Assembly (NCBI GenBank): GCA_018725565.1
Contig: QLUR01000001.1
Span: forward strand, 124,001-188,000
DNA: 64,000 nt
Direction of reading: 5' to 3'
From: Bacillota bacterium
GTDB lineage: Bacteria > Bacillota > Dethiobacteria > Dethiobacterales > Dethiobacteraceae
In this document: positions 44,605-53,070 of the stretch, one piece after another
Layout: each line of letters opens with the position of its first letter
Numbering within the stretch: the first letter of the stretch is position 1
The notes under the pieces: model-generated
Told to the model about the DNA's origin: nothing
Database searches by the model: none
Seen by the model: the letters and a program-made list of their open reading frames with translations, nothing else
Translations under genes and position numbers: made by a program

Positions 44605-45764
44605 CGCAAGGCAAGGTCGTTTGCTACTCCCTCCACAGGACTATAGAATGCATAGCTCCCAGCCAGCCCTGAATGGATACCGAATATTATAGCGTTACCA
44701 GCTCCATCAACGCCGAATGTTGGTGCGCCGCTGTCGCCCCCAGCTCTCGCATATGTTGCCAGAACCTGCCTGTGAAGTGTTCCAAATATGGGACACCACA
44801 CAGTTACATTGATGCTGCGCACAATCCCCGTAGTGCCACAACTTGTTTTTCCTTCCATCCTCACCGGAGTTCCCGGAGGAGTTCCAGGAGGGGTGGAAAA
44901 AGAGCTTCGCCAACCAATTATACTTCTGCCGGGCCATATTGCCGGAACAACATTGGCAGTTGGAACAAAAGCGGCATCACTAAACCGCGGGCCAGGGGGG
45001 TTCACCGTTATTATTCCCACACTATTATTCGACACACGGGTAGGCTGCCATACCTCAGTTCCTACCCACCCGGCATGCCCGGTCATTACGAAGCCCACGG
45101 TTCCATCATGACGGGTTGCCCGAAAACCTAAAGTGGATGACCCAGCCGGAGTTGTTACTTGTATGCCCCCAAGCATTGGTCGGTGTCTGCTAGTTTTAGT
45201 CGAATCTAACGTAACTTCTCCTTCTATAAATTCTATCGGCACTTCGGTGCCGACAACCTGCCTGATCGCTTCAACATACTGGGGCTTAATTTCTTTTAAA
45301 CCAACTTTTAACCCGTTGTTCTTGATATCCACCGCTATCAGAGTTAGGGGGATATTGGTCTCGGCTAATCTGTTCTTTGTTCTTCCCCCAAGCTGTTTTC
45401 TCATCTCATTTCTAATGGCTTCATCTTCACCATTTAATTTTTCTATATCCGCAGAGCTAATTCCTAAGAATTCCATTTCAATTTTGTCTTGAAGGTTACT
45501 AAGCTCTGCCTCGGTAAACCTAGCTTTAAAAAACTCCAGCTTTACACCTTCCACTTTATTTACTTTAGCTTTTATGGGCTTAGTATAGTTATCTTTTATT
45601 TCGGTAAGCCCCACGTAGATTGTACAAGTCTGAGCGTCTACGTAAAAGCCGGCTAGAGATATGCCCTTTGCAGCCAAGTCTGCTGACGCAAGCTTTTCCG
45701 AAACTTCCTGACGCGAAAAAAGCGGCGCGCGAAACTTTTGTTTTTGAGGGCCTGGGGATATCAT
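44589..45764 (-). CDS. Chymotrypsin-fold serine protease with duplicated prodomain-like region
   Basis: A 391-residue protein whose C-terminal half is a trypsin/streptogrisin-type protease: His230 (VMTGHAGW), Asp263 (FSDAAFV) and Ser345 (AGGDSGAPTF), with Cys309 and Cys324 as a possible disulfide. The first ~190 residues contain two related modules (about 36-82 and 140-188: ...VDxxxxxxxVGLxEIK... and ...EFxEGE) that look like the N-terminal prodomains of alpha-lytic/streptogrisin-type proteases. No signal peptide precedes them, an in-frame TAG lies 8 codons upstream, and no ribosome site is visible, so the 5' end may be truncated. It is followed by the BsuPI-like gene. Confidence 0.78.
   Translation of the reverse strand: MISPGPQKQKFRAPLFSRQEVSEKLASADLAAKGISLAGFYVDAQTCTIYVGLTEIKDNYTKPIKAKVNKVEGVKLEFFKARFTEAELSNLQDKIEMEFLGISSADIEKLNGEDEAIRNEMRKQLGGRTKNRLAETNIPLTLIAVDIKNNGLKVGLKEIKPQYVEAIRQVVGTEVPIEFIEGEVTLDSTKTSRHRPMLGGIQVTTPAGSSTLGFRATRHDGTVGFVMTGHAGWVGTEVWQPTRVSNNSVGIITVNPPGPRFSDAAFVPTANVVPAIWPGRSIIGWRSSFSTPPGTPPGTPVRMEGKTSCGTTGIVRSINVTVWCPIFGTLHRQVLATYARAGGDSGAPTFGVDGAGNAIIFGIHSGLAGSYAFYSPVEGVANDLALRWGSH
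45715..45733 (+). repeat. 19-base direct repeat, copy 2 (protease 5' region)
   Basis: Exact copy of 43800-43818. It falls in the codons for FRAPLF near the protease N-terminus, close to the point where an ordinary secreted protease would be expected to continue into a signal peptide. Confidence 0.8.
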
Positions 45765-45808
45765 TGCAAGATATTTTTTTGAAATCTAGGCGCATCCGGC
45801 CGCGATGA

Positions 45809-45817
45809 TGGTACAAT
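45809..45817 (+). promoter_or_regulatory. Candidate extended -10 promoter of the nucleotidyltransferase-like gene
   Basis: TGG-TACAAT (extended -10 form) lies 21 bases before the start codon; no convincing -35 box is seen at the proper distance. Confidence 0.35.
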
Positions 45818-45838
45818 AGAAACGAGGAGAGGTTTCCG

Positions 45839-46384
45839 ATGTCAGAAGAACTTGATGTCTTAAAAGATATATCACGACGCTTATCTCTGGCCGGAATACC
45901 TTACATGATTACCGGTTCTATGGCGATGAGTTTATACGCCTGTCCACGTATGACCAGAGATATAGACATCGTCATACTGTTGCTTGATGATGATGTAGAT
46001 CTTTTTGTAACTGCTCTGGATAAAGACTACTATCTGGACACCGCCAGTATTCGCCTGGCCTTGCGTAAACCGCCGCATATGTTCAACGTTATCCACGAAA
46101 AATTCATAATTAAGGTAGATTTAATTCTAAGGCCGGATACCGACTACGCCCGAACAGCCTTTGAACGTCGTCGTTCTTGCGACCTGTTCGGACAAACGGT
46201 TTGGGTCATTACAGCGGAAGACCTAATCCTGGCCAAGTTAAATTGGGCACGGGACAGTCATTCTGAGTTCCAGCTCAACGACGTGCGGGCTATGTTGCGT
46301 GGTGAGAACTTGGATATGTTTTACATTGAAAAATGGGTGCGTGATCTGGAATTGTATGCAATTTGGGAGATGGTGAAACCTTGA
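45839..46384 (+). CDS. Nucleotidyltransferase-like protein (AbiEii/MNT-type fold)
   Basis: A 181-residue protein with a nucleotidyltransferase signature: Gly26-Ser27 (ITGSMAMSLYA), Asp41 and Asp43 (TRDIDIVI) and a third acid at Asp94 (KVDLIL). Such small proteins are often one half of toxin-antitoxin or phage-defence pairs. ATG 45839 follows ACGAGGAGAGG. The next gene starts within its stop codon. Target and activity are unknown. Confidence 0.75.
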   Translation: MSEELDVLKDISRRLSLAGIPYMITGSMAMSLYACPRMTRDIDIVILLLDDDVDLFVTALDKDYYLDTASIRLALRKPPHMFNVIHEKFIIKVDLILRPDTDYARTAFERRRSCDLFGQTVWVITAEDLILAKLNWARDSHSEFQLNDVRAMLRGENLDMFYIEKWVRDLELYAIWEMVKP

Positions 46385-46638
46385 AGGATACTGATACCAA
46401 GATTGAGGAGATTTACGAGAAGATGCTGCTGGCACGCCCAGGAGCCGAACGTATGCGCATGGTCAGTTCCATGCATGCGACAGCGAAAGCTCTTGTCTTG
46501 GCTTCCCTGCGGGAAAAGTACCCGAACTCCCCAGAGGCTCAGTTACGGGGCCTCCTTTTTCTGAGGTTCTACGGTAATGACTTTTCCCCGGGGGAGAGAG
46601 ACAGGATTTACCATCGCCTGGCCTGCAATTCGGAGTAG
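46381..46638 (+). CDS. Hypothetical partner of the nucleotidyltransferase-like protein
   Basis: An 85-residue soluble, mostly helical protein (EEIYEKMLLARPGAERMRMVSSMHATAKALVLASLREKYPNS, then LRGLLFLRFYGNDFSPGERDRIYHRL). I recognise no domain, but similar short proteins occur beside nucleotidyltransferase-like genes. TTG 46381 overlaps the preceding stop (TTGA); TTG 46363 is an alternative. Tight coupling suggests the two act together. Confidence 0.6.
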   Translation: MKDTDTKIEEIYEKMLLARPGAERMRMVSSMHATAKALVLASLREKYPNSPEAQLRGLLFLRFYGNDFSPGERDRIYHRLACNSE

Positions 46639-46674
46639 AAATTCAGTATGGTGTCCCTCGAATTGAAGCGCTGA

Positions 46675-47061
46675 CTACCAGATTGTTTGCACGTTGTATC
46701 CGGCAAATTGCGGATCGGTCGTCAAAACGGGTAAGTCTTCGACCTGGGCCTGGGCGACAATCATCCGGTCAAAAGGGTCACCGTGGAAGTCCGGGAGGCT
46801 GCTCACGTGCAAGGCATGTTTCATTTGTACGGGCAACGGGGTGATTGCATTAACGGACAGTTGTTCAAGGATAAAAGAGGTTATATCGGTAGGCAGCTTT
46901 AATTTTCCCAGCCTGGTTTTAATGGCGATTTCCCACCCGCTGGCCGCGCTCAGAAAAAGAGTATTTTCTCCGTTACCGATAATTTGACGGGCTTTCTGTG
47001 ACAACTGCTGGGCATCACTAATCCACCACAAAAAGGCATGTGTATCAAGGAGTATTCTCAT
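46675..47061 (-). CDS. vapC: PIN-domain toxin VapC
   Basis: A 128-residue PIN-domain RNase of the type II toxin class. The acids Asp6 (LLDTHAF), the Glu in SGWEIAIK and the Asp residues in DPFDRMIVAQA and TTDPQF are all present. The PIN subtype (DTHAFLWW) is the one usually paired with Phd-like antitoxins, matching the upstream gene, which it overlaps by 17 bases. Confidence 0.92.
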   Translation of the reverse strand: MRILLDTHAFLWWISDAQQLSQKARQIIGNGENTLFLSAASGWEIAIKTRLGKLKLPTDITSFILEQLSVNAITPLPVQMKHALHVSSLPDFHGDPFDRMIVAQAQVEDLPVLTTDPQFAGYNVQTIW

Positions 47062-47290
47062 AGTTCTCAAACTCCCGCAATAAGTCAGCCGGCAACGAAT
47101 CGTTAAAGTCCGGCGAAATGATTATAATGCCCCTAGCGCTGCCGGGGACGCGCTTTGACGGCCTGTCGGTATAAGGAACCAACCGGGCCACCGGTTTGCC
47201 GGCCCTGGCAATGACCACATCCTGCCCTTCGCTGACTTTTTTTAACAGCGCGGACAGGTTCGTTTTTGCTTGGTGAATATTAACCAGCAT
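47045..47290 (-). CDS. vapB: Phd/YefM-family antitoxin
   Basis: An 81-residue protein beginning MLVNIHQAKTNLSALLKKVSEGQDVVIARAGKPVARLVPY, the classic Phd/YefM DNA-binding half, with a flexible acidic tail that would neutralise VapC. ATG 47290 has GGAGAGG 8 bases upstream; a GTG three codons earlier is possible. It should autoregulate the promoter at 47309-47337. Confidence 0.92.
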   Translation of the reverse strand: MLVNIHQAKTNLSALLKKVSEGQDVVIARAGKPVARLVPYTDRPSKRVPGSARGIIIISPDFNDSLPADLLREFENYENTP

Positions 47291-47308
47291 CGCACTCACC
47301 TCTCCTTC

Positions 47309-47337
47309 ATAGTAAACTAAGCTAAGGACTAAGTCAA
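47309..47337 (-). promoter_or_regulatory. Sigma-A promoter of the reverse-strand vapBC pair
   Basis: On the reverse strand, TTGACT (47337-47332) and TACTAT (47314-47309) are separated by exactly 17 bases and lie 19 bases before the antitoxin start. Confidence 0.8.
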
Positions 47338-47361
47338 GATAAATTGCTTTACCGTCAGAGC

Positions 47362-47390
47362 TTTTTGTCTGCCGGGGAAAATGATATAAT
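47362..47390 (+). promoter_or_regulatory. Extended -10 promoter of uvrA
   Basis: TGA-TATAAT at 47382-47390 is a perfect -10 with the TG extension; the -35 (TTTTTG at 47362) is weak. It is 37 bases before the uvrA start and faces away from the vapBC promoter, so uvrA has its own promoter rather than relying on uvrB. Confidence 0.75.
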
Positions 47391-47427
47391 AGTAAAGCTT
47401 ACTGATTTTTTACCTTGGGGGCTTAGC

Positions 47428-50274
47428 ATGGTACAGGATAAGATTGTCATCAGGGGAGCGCGCGAGCATAACCTGAAAAATATCGACGTGGAGATTCCCC
47501 GCAACAAGCTGGTCGTAATTACCGGAGTATCCGGTTCCGGCAAGTCGTCGCTGGCTTTTGACACTATTTACGCTGAGGGGCAGCGGCGGTATGTGGAGTC
47601 GCTGTCGGCTTACGCCCGGCAGTTTCTGGGACAGATGGACAAACCGGATGTGGATTACATCGAGGGGTTGTCACCGGCCATTTCCATTGACCAGAAGACC
47701 ACTTCCCGCAACCCGCGCTCCACGGTGGGGACGGTGACGGAAATTTATGATTACCTGCGGCTGTTGTATGCCAGGATAGGGCACCCGCACTGCCCGCATT
47801 GCCGGATAAAAATCGCCCGGCAGACGGTGGAGCAAATGGTGGACCGCCTGCTGGCGCTGCCCGAGGGCACGAAACTGCAGGTGCTGGCCCCGCTGGTCCG
47901 CGGCCGCAAAGGCGAATACGCCAAGCTGTTTCAGAAGGCGAGGGCGGACGGCTTTGTGCGGGTGCGGGTGGACGGGCAAATTTATGACCTGGAAGAAGAA
48001 ATTAAGCCGGAGAAGAACAAAAAGCATACCATCGAAGCAGTGGTGGACAGGCTGGTCATCAGGGAAGGCCAGGCGCAGCGCCTGGCCGATTCTTTGGAAA
48101 CGGCGCTTAAATACGGGGGAGACCTGGTGTCGGTAGAGATTATCGGTGGAGAGGAGCTGCTTTTCTCCGCCTTGTTTGCCTGCCCGGAGTGCGGTTTCTC
48201 CTTTGAGGAGCTGGCGCCGCGGATGTTTTCTTTTAACAGCCCGTACGGGGCTTGCCCGGAGTGCAGCGGTCTTGGTTTTAAAGCCGAGATCGACCCGGAT
48301 AGAGTAATACCGGACCGCCGGCGGACGCTGGCCGGCGGCGCCGTCGCTCCCTGGAGAAGCGGGAATAACGGTTATTACCAGCAGTTGCTGGCGGCCGTGA
48401 CGGAACATTTTGCCATTGACGGCGAGGTGCCGTTTGAACAACTGCCGCAGGCCCAGCAAGATGTGCTGCTTTATGGGACTGAGGAGCGTGTGCCGTTCAG
48501 CTATGAGGACGCTTCAGGACGCACTCACCGTTACCAGCTGCGCTTTGAAGGAGTGGTAAAAAGCCTGGAGCGTCGTTACCGGGAAACTTCCTCGGAACAG
48601 GTCCGTGAGGAACTGGAAAGTTTCATGTCCCACACTCCCTGCCCCAATTGCCGCGGAACAAGGCTGAAAGAGGCGAGCCTCGCCGTAACCGTCGGGGAGA
48701 AAAACATTGCGGAGTTGTCGTCTTTAAACGTGGAGCAGGCCAAACTGTTTCTCGCGAATTTACATTTGAGCGACAAAGAACGGCAGATCGCCAGGCTGGT
48801 TTTGAAAGAAATCCAGGCCAGGCTGGGGTTTTTGGAGAATGTCGGCCTGACTTACCTGACGCTGGACCGAGCGGCGGGGACGCTGTCGGGCGGGGAGGCG
48901 CAGCGAATACGCCTGGCCACCCAGGTCGGCTCCAGCCTGACCGGGGTGCTGTATATCCTGGATGAGCCAAGTATCGGCCTGCACCAGCGGGACAACGCGC
49001 GCCTCATCCGGACCCTGCTTTCCCTGCGGGATTTGGGAAACACGGTTATCGTGGTGGAACACGATGAGGAAACAATCCGCAAGGCTGACCATGTGCTTGA
49101 TATCGGGCCGGGTGCCGGAGCTCACGGCGGGCGGGTGGTAGCGGCCGGGACAACCGAGGAGATTGTCCGGGCGGCGGATTCGCTGACCGGCCAGTACCTG
49201 TCGGGCAGGAAAAAGATAGCCTTGCCGGACGCCCGCCGTTCTCCAAACGGTAACTGGCTGGAGATTCGCGGCGCGCGCGCCCATAACCTGAAAAACATAA
49301 ACGTTCGCATTCCTCTGGGTACCTTTACCTGCGTGACCGGCGTTTCCGGCTCGGGGAAAAGTACCCTGGTCAATGAAATCCTGTACCGGCGGCTGGCCAT
49401 GGAACTGCACAACGGACGGGAAAAGCCGGCCGGGCACGAGGCTGTGCTGGGCCTGGAGCTGCTGGACAAGGTGATTAATGTTGACCAGTCGCCGATCGGC
49501 CGTACTCCCCGCTCCAACCCGGCCACTTATACCGGTGTCTTTGACCAAATCCGCGAACTTTTTTCCAGGACAAACGAAGGCAGAATGCGCGGGTACCAGC
49601 CCGGACGCTTCAGCTTTAACGTCAGGGGCGGCCGCTGCGAGGCGTGCCGCGGCGACGGCATCCTGCGCATAGAAATGCACTTTTTGCCTGCCGTCTACGT
49701 CCCCTGCGAAGTATGCAAGGGGGCACGCTACAACCGGGAAACCCTGGAAGTGCGCTATAAAGGGAAAAACATTGCCGACGTGCTGTCTATGACGGTTACG
49801 GAGGCGCTGGCCTTTTTTGACGCCATTCCTGCTGTCAGTCGCAAGCTGCAAACGCTGGCCGATGTGGGGCTGGGGTATATCCGCCTTGGCCAGCCGGCAC
49901 CGACGCTGTCCGGCGGCGAGGCGCAGCGTGTCAAGCTGGCTTCAGAGCTGTCCCGGCGCAGTAACGGCAAGACCCTGTATATCCTGGATGAACCGACCAC
50001 GGGGCTGCACAGCGACGATATCAACAGGCTGCTGGCTATCCTGGACCGGCTGGCGGACAACGGCGACAGCGTGCTGGTCATTGAACACAACCTCGATGTG
50101 ATCAAACGCGCCGATTATGTAATCGACCTGGGCCCGGAAGGGGGCGAGGCCGGCGGCAGGGTCATAGCCTGCGGGACTCCTGAGGAAGTATCCGGTGTGG
50201 AAGGCTCCCATACCGGCAGCTTCCTGCGCAGGGTGCTGCCCGGCGCTTCTCCCGGGGAAAGGGCCGCGTCATAA
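47428..50274 (+). CDS. uvrA: UvrABC excinuclease subunit A
   Basis: UvrA is the damage-sensing ABC ATPase of nucleotide excision repair. The 948-residue protein has two ABC modules: Walker [11 protein letters not shown] and [10 protein letters not shown], and signatures LSGGEAQR twice. Zinc-finger Cys pairs appear in [11 protein letters not shown]...CPECSGLG and CEACRGDG...[12 protein letters not shown] 47428 (TTGGGGG upstream) is chosen; a longer frame runs through the promoter. uvrC follows. Confidence 0.97.
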   Translation: MVQDKIVIRGAREHNLKNIDVEIPRNKLVVITGVSGSGKSSLAFDTIYAEGQRRYVESLSAYARQFLGQMDKPDVDYIEGLSPAISIDQKTTSRNPRSTVGTVTEIYDYLRLLYARIGHPHCPHCRIKIARQTVEQMVDRLLALPEGTKLQVLAPLVRGRKGEYAKLFQKARADGFVRVRVDGQIYDLEEEIKPEKNKKHTIEAVVDRLVIREGQAQRLADSLETALKYGGDLVSVEIIGGEELLFSALFACPECGFSFEELAPRMFSFNSPYGACPECSGLGFKAEIDPDRVIPDRRRTLAGGAVAPWRSGNNGYYQQLLAAVTEHFAIDGEVPFEQLPQAQQDVLLYGTEERVPFSYEDASGRTHRYQLRFEGVVKSLERRYRETSSEQVREELESFMSHTPCPNCRGTRLKEASLAVTVGEKNIAELSSLNVEQAKLFLANLHLSDKERQIARLVLKEIQARLGFLENVGLTYLTLDRAAGTLSGGEAQRIRLATQVGSSLTGVLYILDEPSIGLHQRDNARLIRTLLSLRDLGNTVIVVEHDEETIRKADHVLDIGPGAGAHGGRVVAAGTTEEIVRAADSLTGQYLSGRKKIALPDARRSPNGNWLEIRGARAHNLKNINVRIPLGTFTCVTGVSGSGKSTLVNEILYRRLAMELHNGREKPAGHEAVLGLELLDKVINVDQSPIGRTPRSNPATYTGVFDQIRELFSRTNEGRMRGYQPGRFSFNVRGGRCEACRGDGILRIEMHFLPAVYVPCEVCKGARYNRETLEVRYKGKNIADVLSMTVTEALAFFDAIPAVSRKLQTLADVGLGYIRLGQPAPTLSGGEAQRVKLASELSRRSNGKTLYILDEPTTGLHSDDINRLLAILDRLADNGDSVLVIEHNLDVIKRADYVIDLGPEGGEAGGRVIACGTPEEVSGVEGSHTGSFLRRVLPGASPGERAAS

Positions 50275-50306
50275 AAAATTGCCGCTTCCTGAACGGGGGA
50301 ACGCAG

Positions 50307-52166
50307 ATGAATAAGGATGTGCCGGAAATAATCCGGGAAAAGCTGCCGCTCCTGCCGCGGCGGCCGGGTGTCTACCTGCTGAAAGACAGGCAGGGCAATA
50401 TTATCTATGTGGGCAAGGCCCAAGACCTTCTGCAGCGGGTGCGTTCTTATTTTCAGTCGGGAGAGAAGCTGCCGCCCAAAGTCCGTGCCGTGGTTGAGCG
50501 CGTCTCCGATCTGGACTATACCGTGACGGACACGGAAATGGAAGCGCTGATCCTGGAGAACAACCTGATTAAGGAGCATCAGCCGCATTATAACATCAAC
50601 CTGCGGGATGACAAGCAATACCCTTACCTGCGGGTGACTGTGCAGGAGCCGTTTCCCCGCCTGCACCTGACCCGCCGCAAGGAGGCGGACGGAGCCCGTT
50701 ATTTCGGGCCGTACACCGATGCCGGAGCCCTGCGGGAGACTATCCGGCTGTTGCGGCGATTTTTTCCTTTTCGCCACTGTCACGGTGAGTTTTTACCCGG
50801 ACAGCGCCGGCCTTGCCTGAACCGGCACATCAGGCGCTGCCTGGCCCCCTGCGCCGGGGAAGTGACAGCGGAGGAATACAGGACCATGGTGGACGAAGCG
50901 CTGTTCTTTCTGGAAGGCAAGCGGAACAGGCTGCTCAAAGAGCTGTCGGCACGGATGCGGGCGGCGGCGGTACAGCTGGATTTTGAACAGGCGGCCAGGC
51001 TGCGAGACCAGTATCGCGCCCTGGAGATGGTGCTGGCCGCTCAAAAACTGAAAGCCTTCAGCGGCAGCGACCACGATTGCCTGGCCCTGGCCGCCGGTGT
51101 CCAGGCCGCCGTCGTCCAGCTGTTTTCCGTGCGGGGAGGGAAATTAACCGGCAGGGAGCACTTTTACTTGACCAATCCCACGGAGGAGGGGGAGCCGCAG
51201 CTGCTGGCGGCGTTTTTGCGCCAGCATTATTCCCGCACCGGGGTTGTCCCGCCGGAAATTTTCTTTTCCACGGAGGTGCCGGAGCAGCCCTTGTTGGCGG
51301 CCTGGCTAAAAGAATTGCGCGGCGGCCGGGTAACTCTTCGCGTGCCAAAACGCGGGGCCAGGAAAAAAATGCTGCGGCTGGCTGCCGAAAACGCCGGGTT
51401 GTTCCTGCAGCAGGAACAGCTGCGGGAAGAGGCGCGCAACCCGCAAAAGGCGCTGCAGGATTTGGCCCTGGCGCTAGGGCTGCAAGGAGTACCCGGCCGC
51501 ATCGAGGGCTACGATATTTCCCACCTGCACGGTGAGGGTACTGTGGCAGCCATGGTCGTGTTTGCCGGCGGCTTGCCCCTTAATGCGGCGTACCGGCGCT
51601 TTCGCATCGGCTCAGTTTCAGGTCCGGACGACTATGCCGCGCTTGCTGAGGCGTTGCGCCGGCGTCTGTCACGCCTTACAAAGGCTGGCCGGAATGAGAT
51701 GCTGAAAGACGCGGATGACCCGTTCCGGCAGGCTCCAGACCTGATCCTGGTGGACGGAGGCGCCGGCCAGCTGAGCAGCGCACTGCAGGCCTGCGCGCAG
51801 TCCGGGTTCCCGGACCTTCCGGTTGTCGCCCTGGCTAAAGAGGCTGAACTTGTCTTTCTGCCCGGCGTGCGGGAACCGCTGGCCCTCCCCCGCAGTTCCC
51901 CGGCCCTGCAGTTGCTGCAGCGCATCCGTGACGAAGCGCACCGCTTTGCCGTAACCTACCAGCGCACCTTGCGCAGCGGAAAATCGCGCCGTTCCAGGCT
52001 GCTTGAGGTCCCAGGCATCGGTGAAAAGCGCAAAACCGCGCTCCTCGTCCATTTCGGCAGCATGGCCGCCATAAAAAAAGCAACGCCTGAGCAACTGGCC
52101 GCGGCAGCCAGGCTGGACAGAACAACAGCCGAGCGCCTGTACTTTTTCCTGCAGGAGAATGATTAA
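50307..52166 (+). CDS. uvrC: UvrABC excinuclease subunit C
   Basis: UvrC makes both incisions around a lesion. The 619-residue protein has the GIY-YIG domain (PGVYLLKDRQGNIIYVGKA), a Cys-containing central part, the UVR domain that meets UvrB, an RNase H-like nuclease domain (GYDISHLHGEGTVAAMVVF) and a C-terminal helix-hairpin-helix (VPGIGEKRKTALLVHFGS). ATG 50307 follows GGGGGAACGCAG. Confidence 0.97.
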   Translation: MNKDVPEIIREKLPLLPRRPGVYLLKDRQGNIIYVGKAQDLLQRVRSYFQSGEKLPPKVRAVVERVSDLDYTVTDTEMEALILENNLIKEHQPHYNINLRDDKQYPYLRVTVQEPFPRLHLTRRKEADGARYFGPYTDAGALRETIRLLRRFFPFRHCHGEFLPGQRRPCLNRHIRRCLAPCAGEVTAEEYRTMVDEALFFLEGKRNRLLKELSARMRAAAVQLDFEQAARLRDQYRALEMVLAAQKLKAFSGSDHDCLALAAGVQAAVVQLFSVRGGKLTGREHFYLTNPTEEGEPQLLAAFLRQHYSRTGVVPPEIFFSTEVPEQPLLAAWLKELRGGRVTLRVPKRGARKKMLRLAAENAGLFLQQEQLREEARNPQKALQDLALALGLQGVPGRIEGYDISHLHGEGTVAAMVVFAGGLPLNAAYRRFRIGSVSGPDDYAALAEALRRRLSRLTKAGRNEMLKDADDPFRQAPDLILVDGGAGQLSSALQACAQSGFPDLPVVALAKEAELVFLPGVREPLALPRSSPALQLLQRIRDEAHRFAVTYQRTLRSGKSRRSRLLEVPGIGEKRKTALLVHFGSMAAIKKATPEQLAAAARLDRTTAERLYFFLQEND

Positions 52167-52203
52167 AGCGGGGTTCTTTTTGGGAAACGGCCCCAAAAGC
52201 TGC

Positions 52204-52232
52204 TGGAAATTAACACTTTAACATGTTATGAT
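52204..52232 (+). promoter_or_regulatory. Possible promoter before the HAD hydrolase gene
   Basis: TGGAAA (52204-52209), 17 bases, TATGAT (52227-52232), 22 bases before the TTG start. The -35 match is weak. Confidence 0.3.
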
Positions 52233-52254
52233 TAGCGCGTGAGAGGTGGGTTGC

Positions 52255-53070
52255 TTGTCTTTTAAGCTGCTGGCCCTGGATTTGGACGATACGCTGCTCA
52301 ACGGGGAGTTTCGCATTTCCGAGGAAAACCTGCTCGCTATCCGCTGCGCCGCCCGGCAGGGAGTGCTGATAACCCTGGCCACCGGCAGAATGTTCCGCTC
52401 TGCCCTTCCTTTTGCCCGGGAACTGGGGATTGCCCTGCCGCTGATTACCTATCACGGAGCCCTTATCCGCACGTCGGGCGGTGAGACGCTTTGCCACCAG
52501 CCTGTGCCTCTGGAGGCGGCCAGGCAGGTGGCGGCCGTTTGCTTGCGGCACGGATTTCATGTTAATGCATATCTTGATGACGAACTGTTTGTCGCCGAGG
52601 AGAACGAGCTTTCCCGCTATTACCAGAACATAGCCGGTGTCAGGGTGACTGCTGTCGGGGACTTGGCGGCATTTTTAGCTGTTCCGCCGACGAAATTGAC
52701 GGTTATCAGCCGCAACGGCCGCTTTGATGAACTGAAAGACGAGCTGAACATGCACTTTGGCAGCCGGCTGTCTATTACCATTTCCCGGCCCGATTTCCTG
52801 GAAATCACCGACCGGCTGGCAACCAAGGGGCAGGCGCTGAAATATCTGGCTGAACTGCTGCAGGTCCCGCGTGAGCAAGTGGCGGCGGTGGGTGACAGCC
52901 AAAATGACATTGATATGCTCCTTTACGCCGGGACCGGTGTAGCGGTGGCTAATGCCAGGCAGGAGGTTAAGGCCGCAGCCGACCTTGTTACTGCCTCCAA
53001 TCTGGAGCATGGGGTGGCGGTTTTTCTCAGGCGGTATTTCGACGACAAGGGGGCCAGTTGTGATGAATGA
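52255..53070 (+). CDS. Cof-type HAD-IIB family hydrolase
   Basis: Sugar-phosphate or flavin/cofactor phosphatase of the Cof subfamily; the substrate cannot be read from sequence. The 271-residue protein has motif I DLDDTLL, motif II TLATGR, the conserved Lys in TKGQALKYL and motif III/IV GDSQNDIDML, with the IIB cap between. TTG 52255 is preferred (AGAGG upstream) over GTG 52246. Its 3' end overlaps the next gene by 8 bases. Confidence 0.92.
   Translation: MSFKLLALDLDDTLLNGEFRISEENLLAIRCAARQGVLITLATGRMFRSALPFARELGIALPLITYHGALIRTSGGETLCHQPVPLEAARQVAAVCLRHGFHVNAYLDDELFVAEENELSRYYQNIAGVRVTAVGDLAAFLAVPPTKLTVISRNGRFDELKDELNMHFGSRLSITISRPDFLEITDRLATKGQALKYLAELLQVPREQVAAVGDSQNDIDMLLYAGTGVAVANARQEVKAAADLVTASNLEHGVAVFLRRYFDDKGASCDE

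Noticed and set aside
45589-45816. A 75-residue reverse frame overlapping the protease 5' end, considered as the lost signal peptide in a shifted frame.
   Set aside because: It is basic with no hydrophobic core and does not resemble a signal peptide, so a simple frameshift does not explain the missing leader.
52219-52228. Perfect 10-base palindrome TAACATGTTA before the HAD gene as an operator.
   Set aside because: Too short and A+T-rich to stand out from chance, and only one copy.
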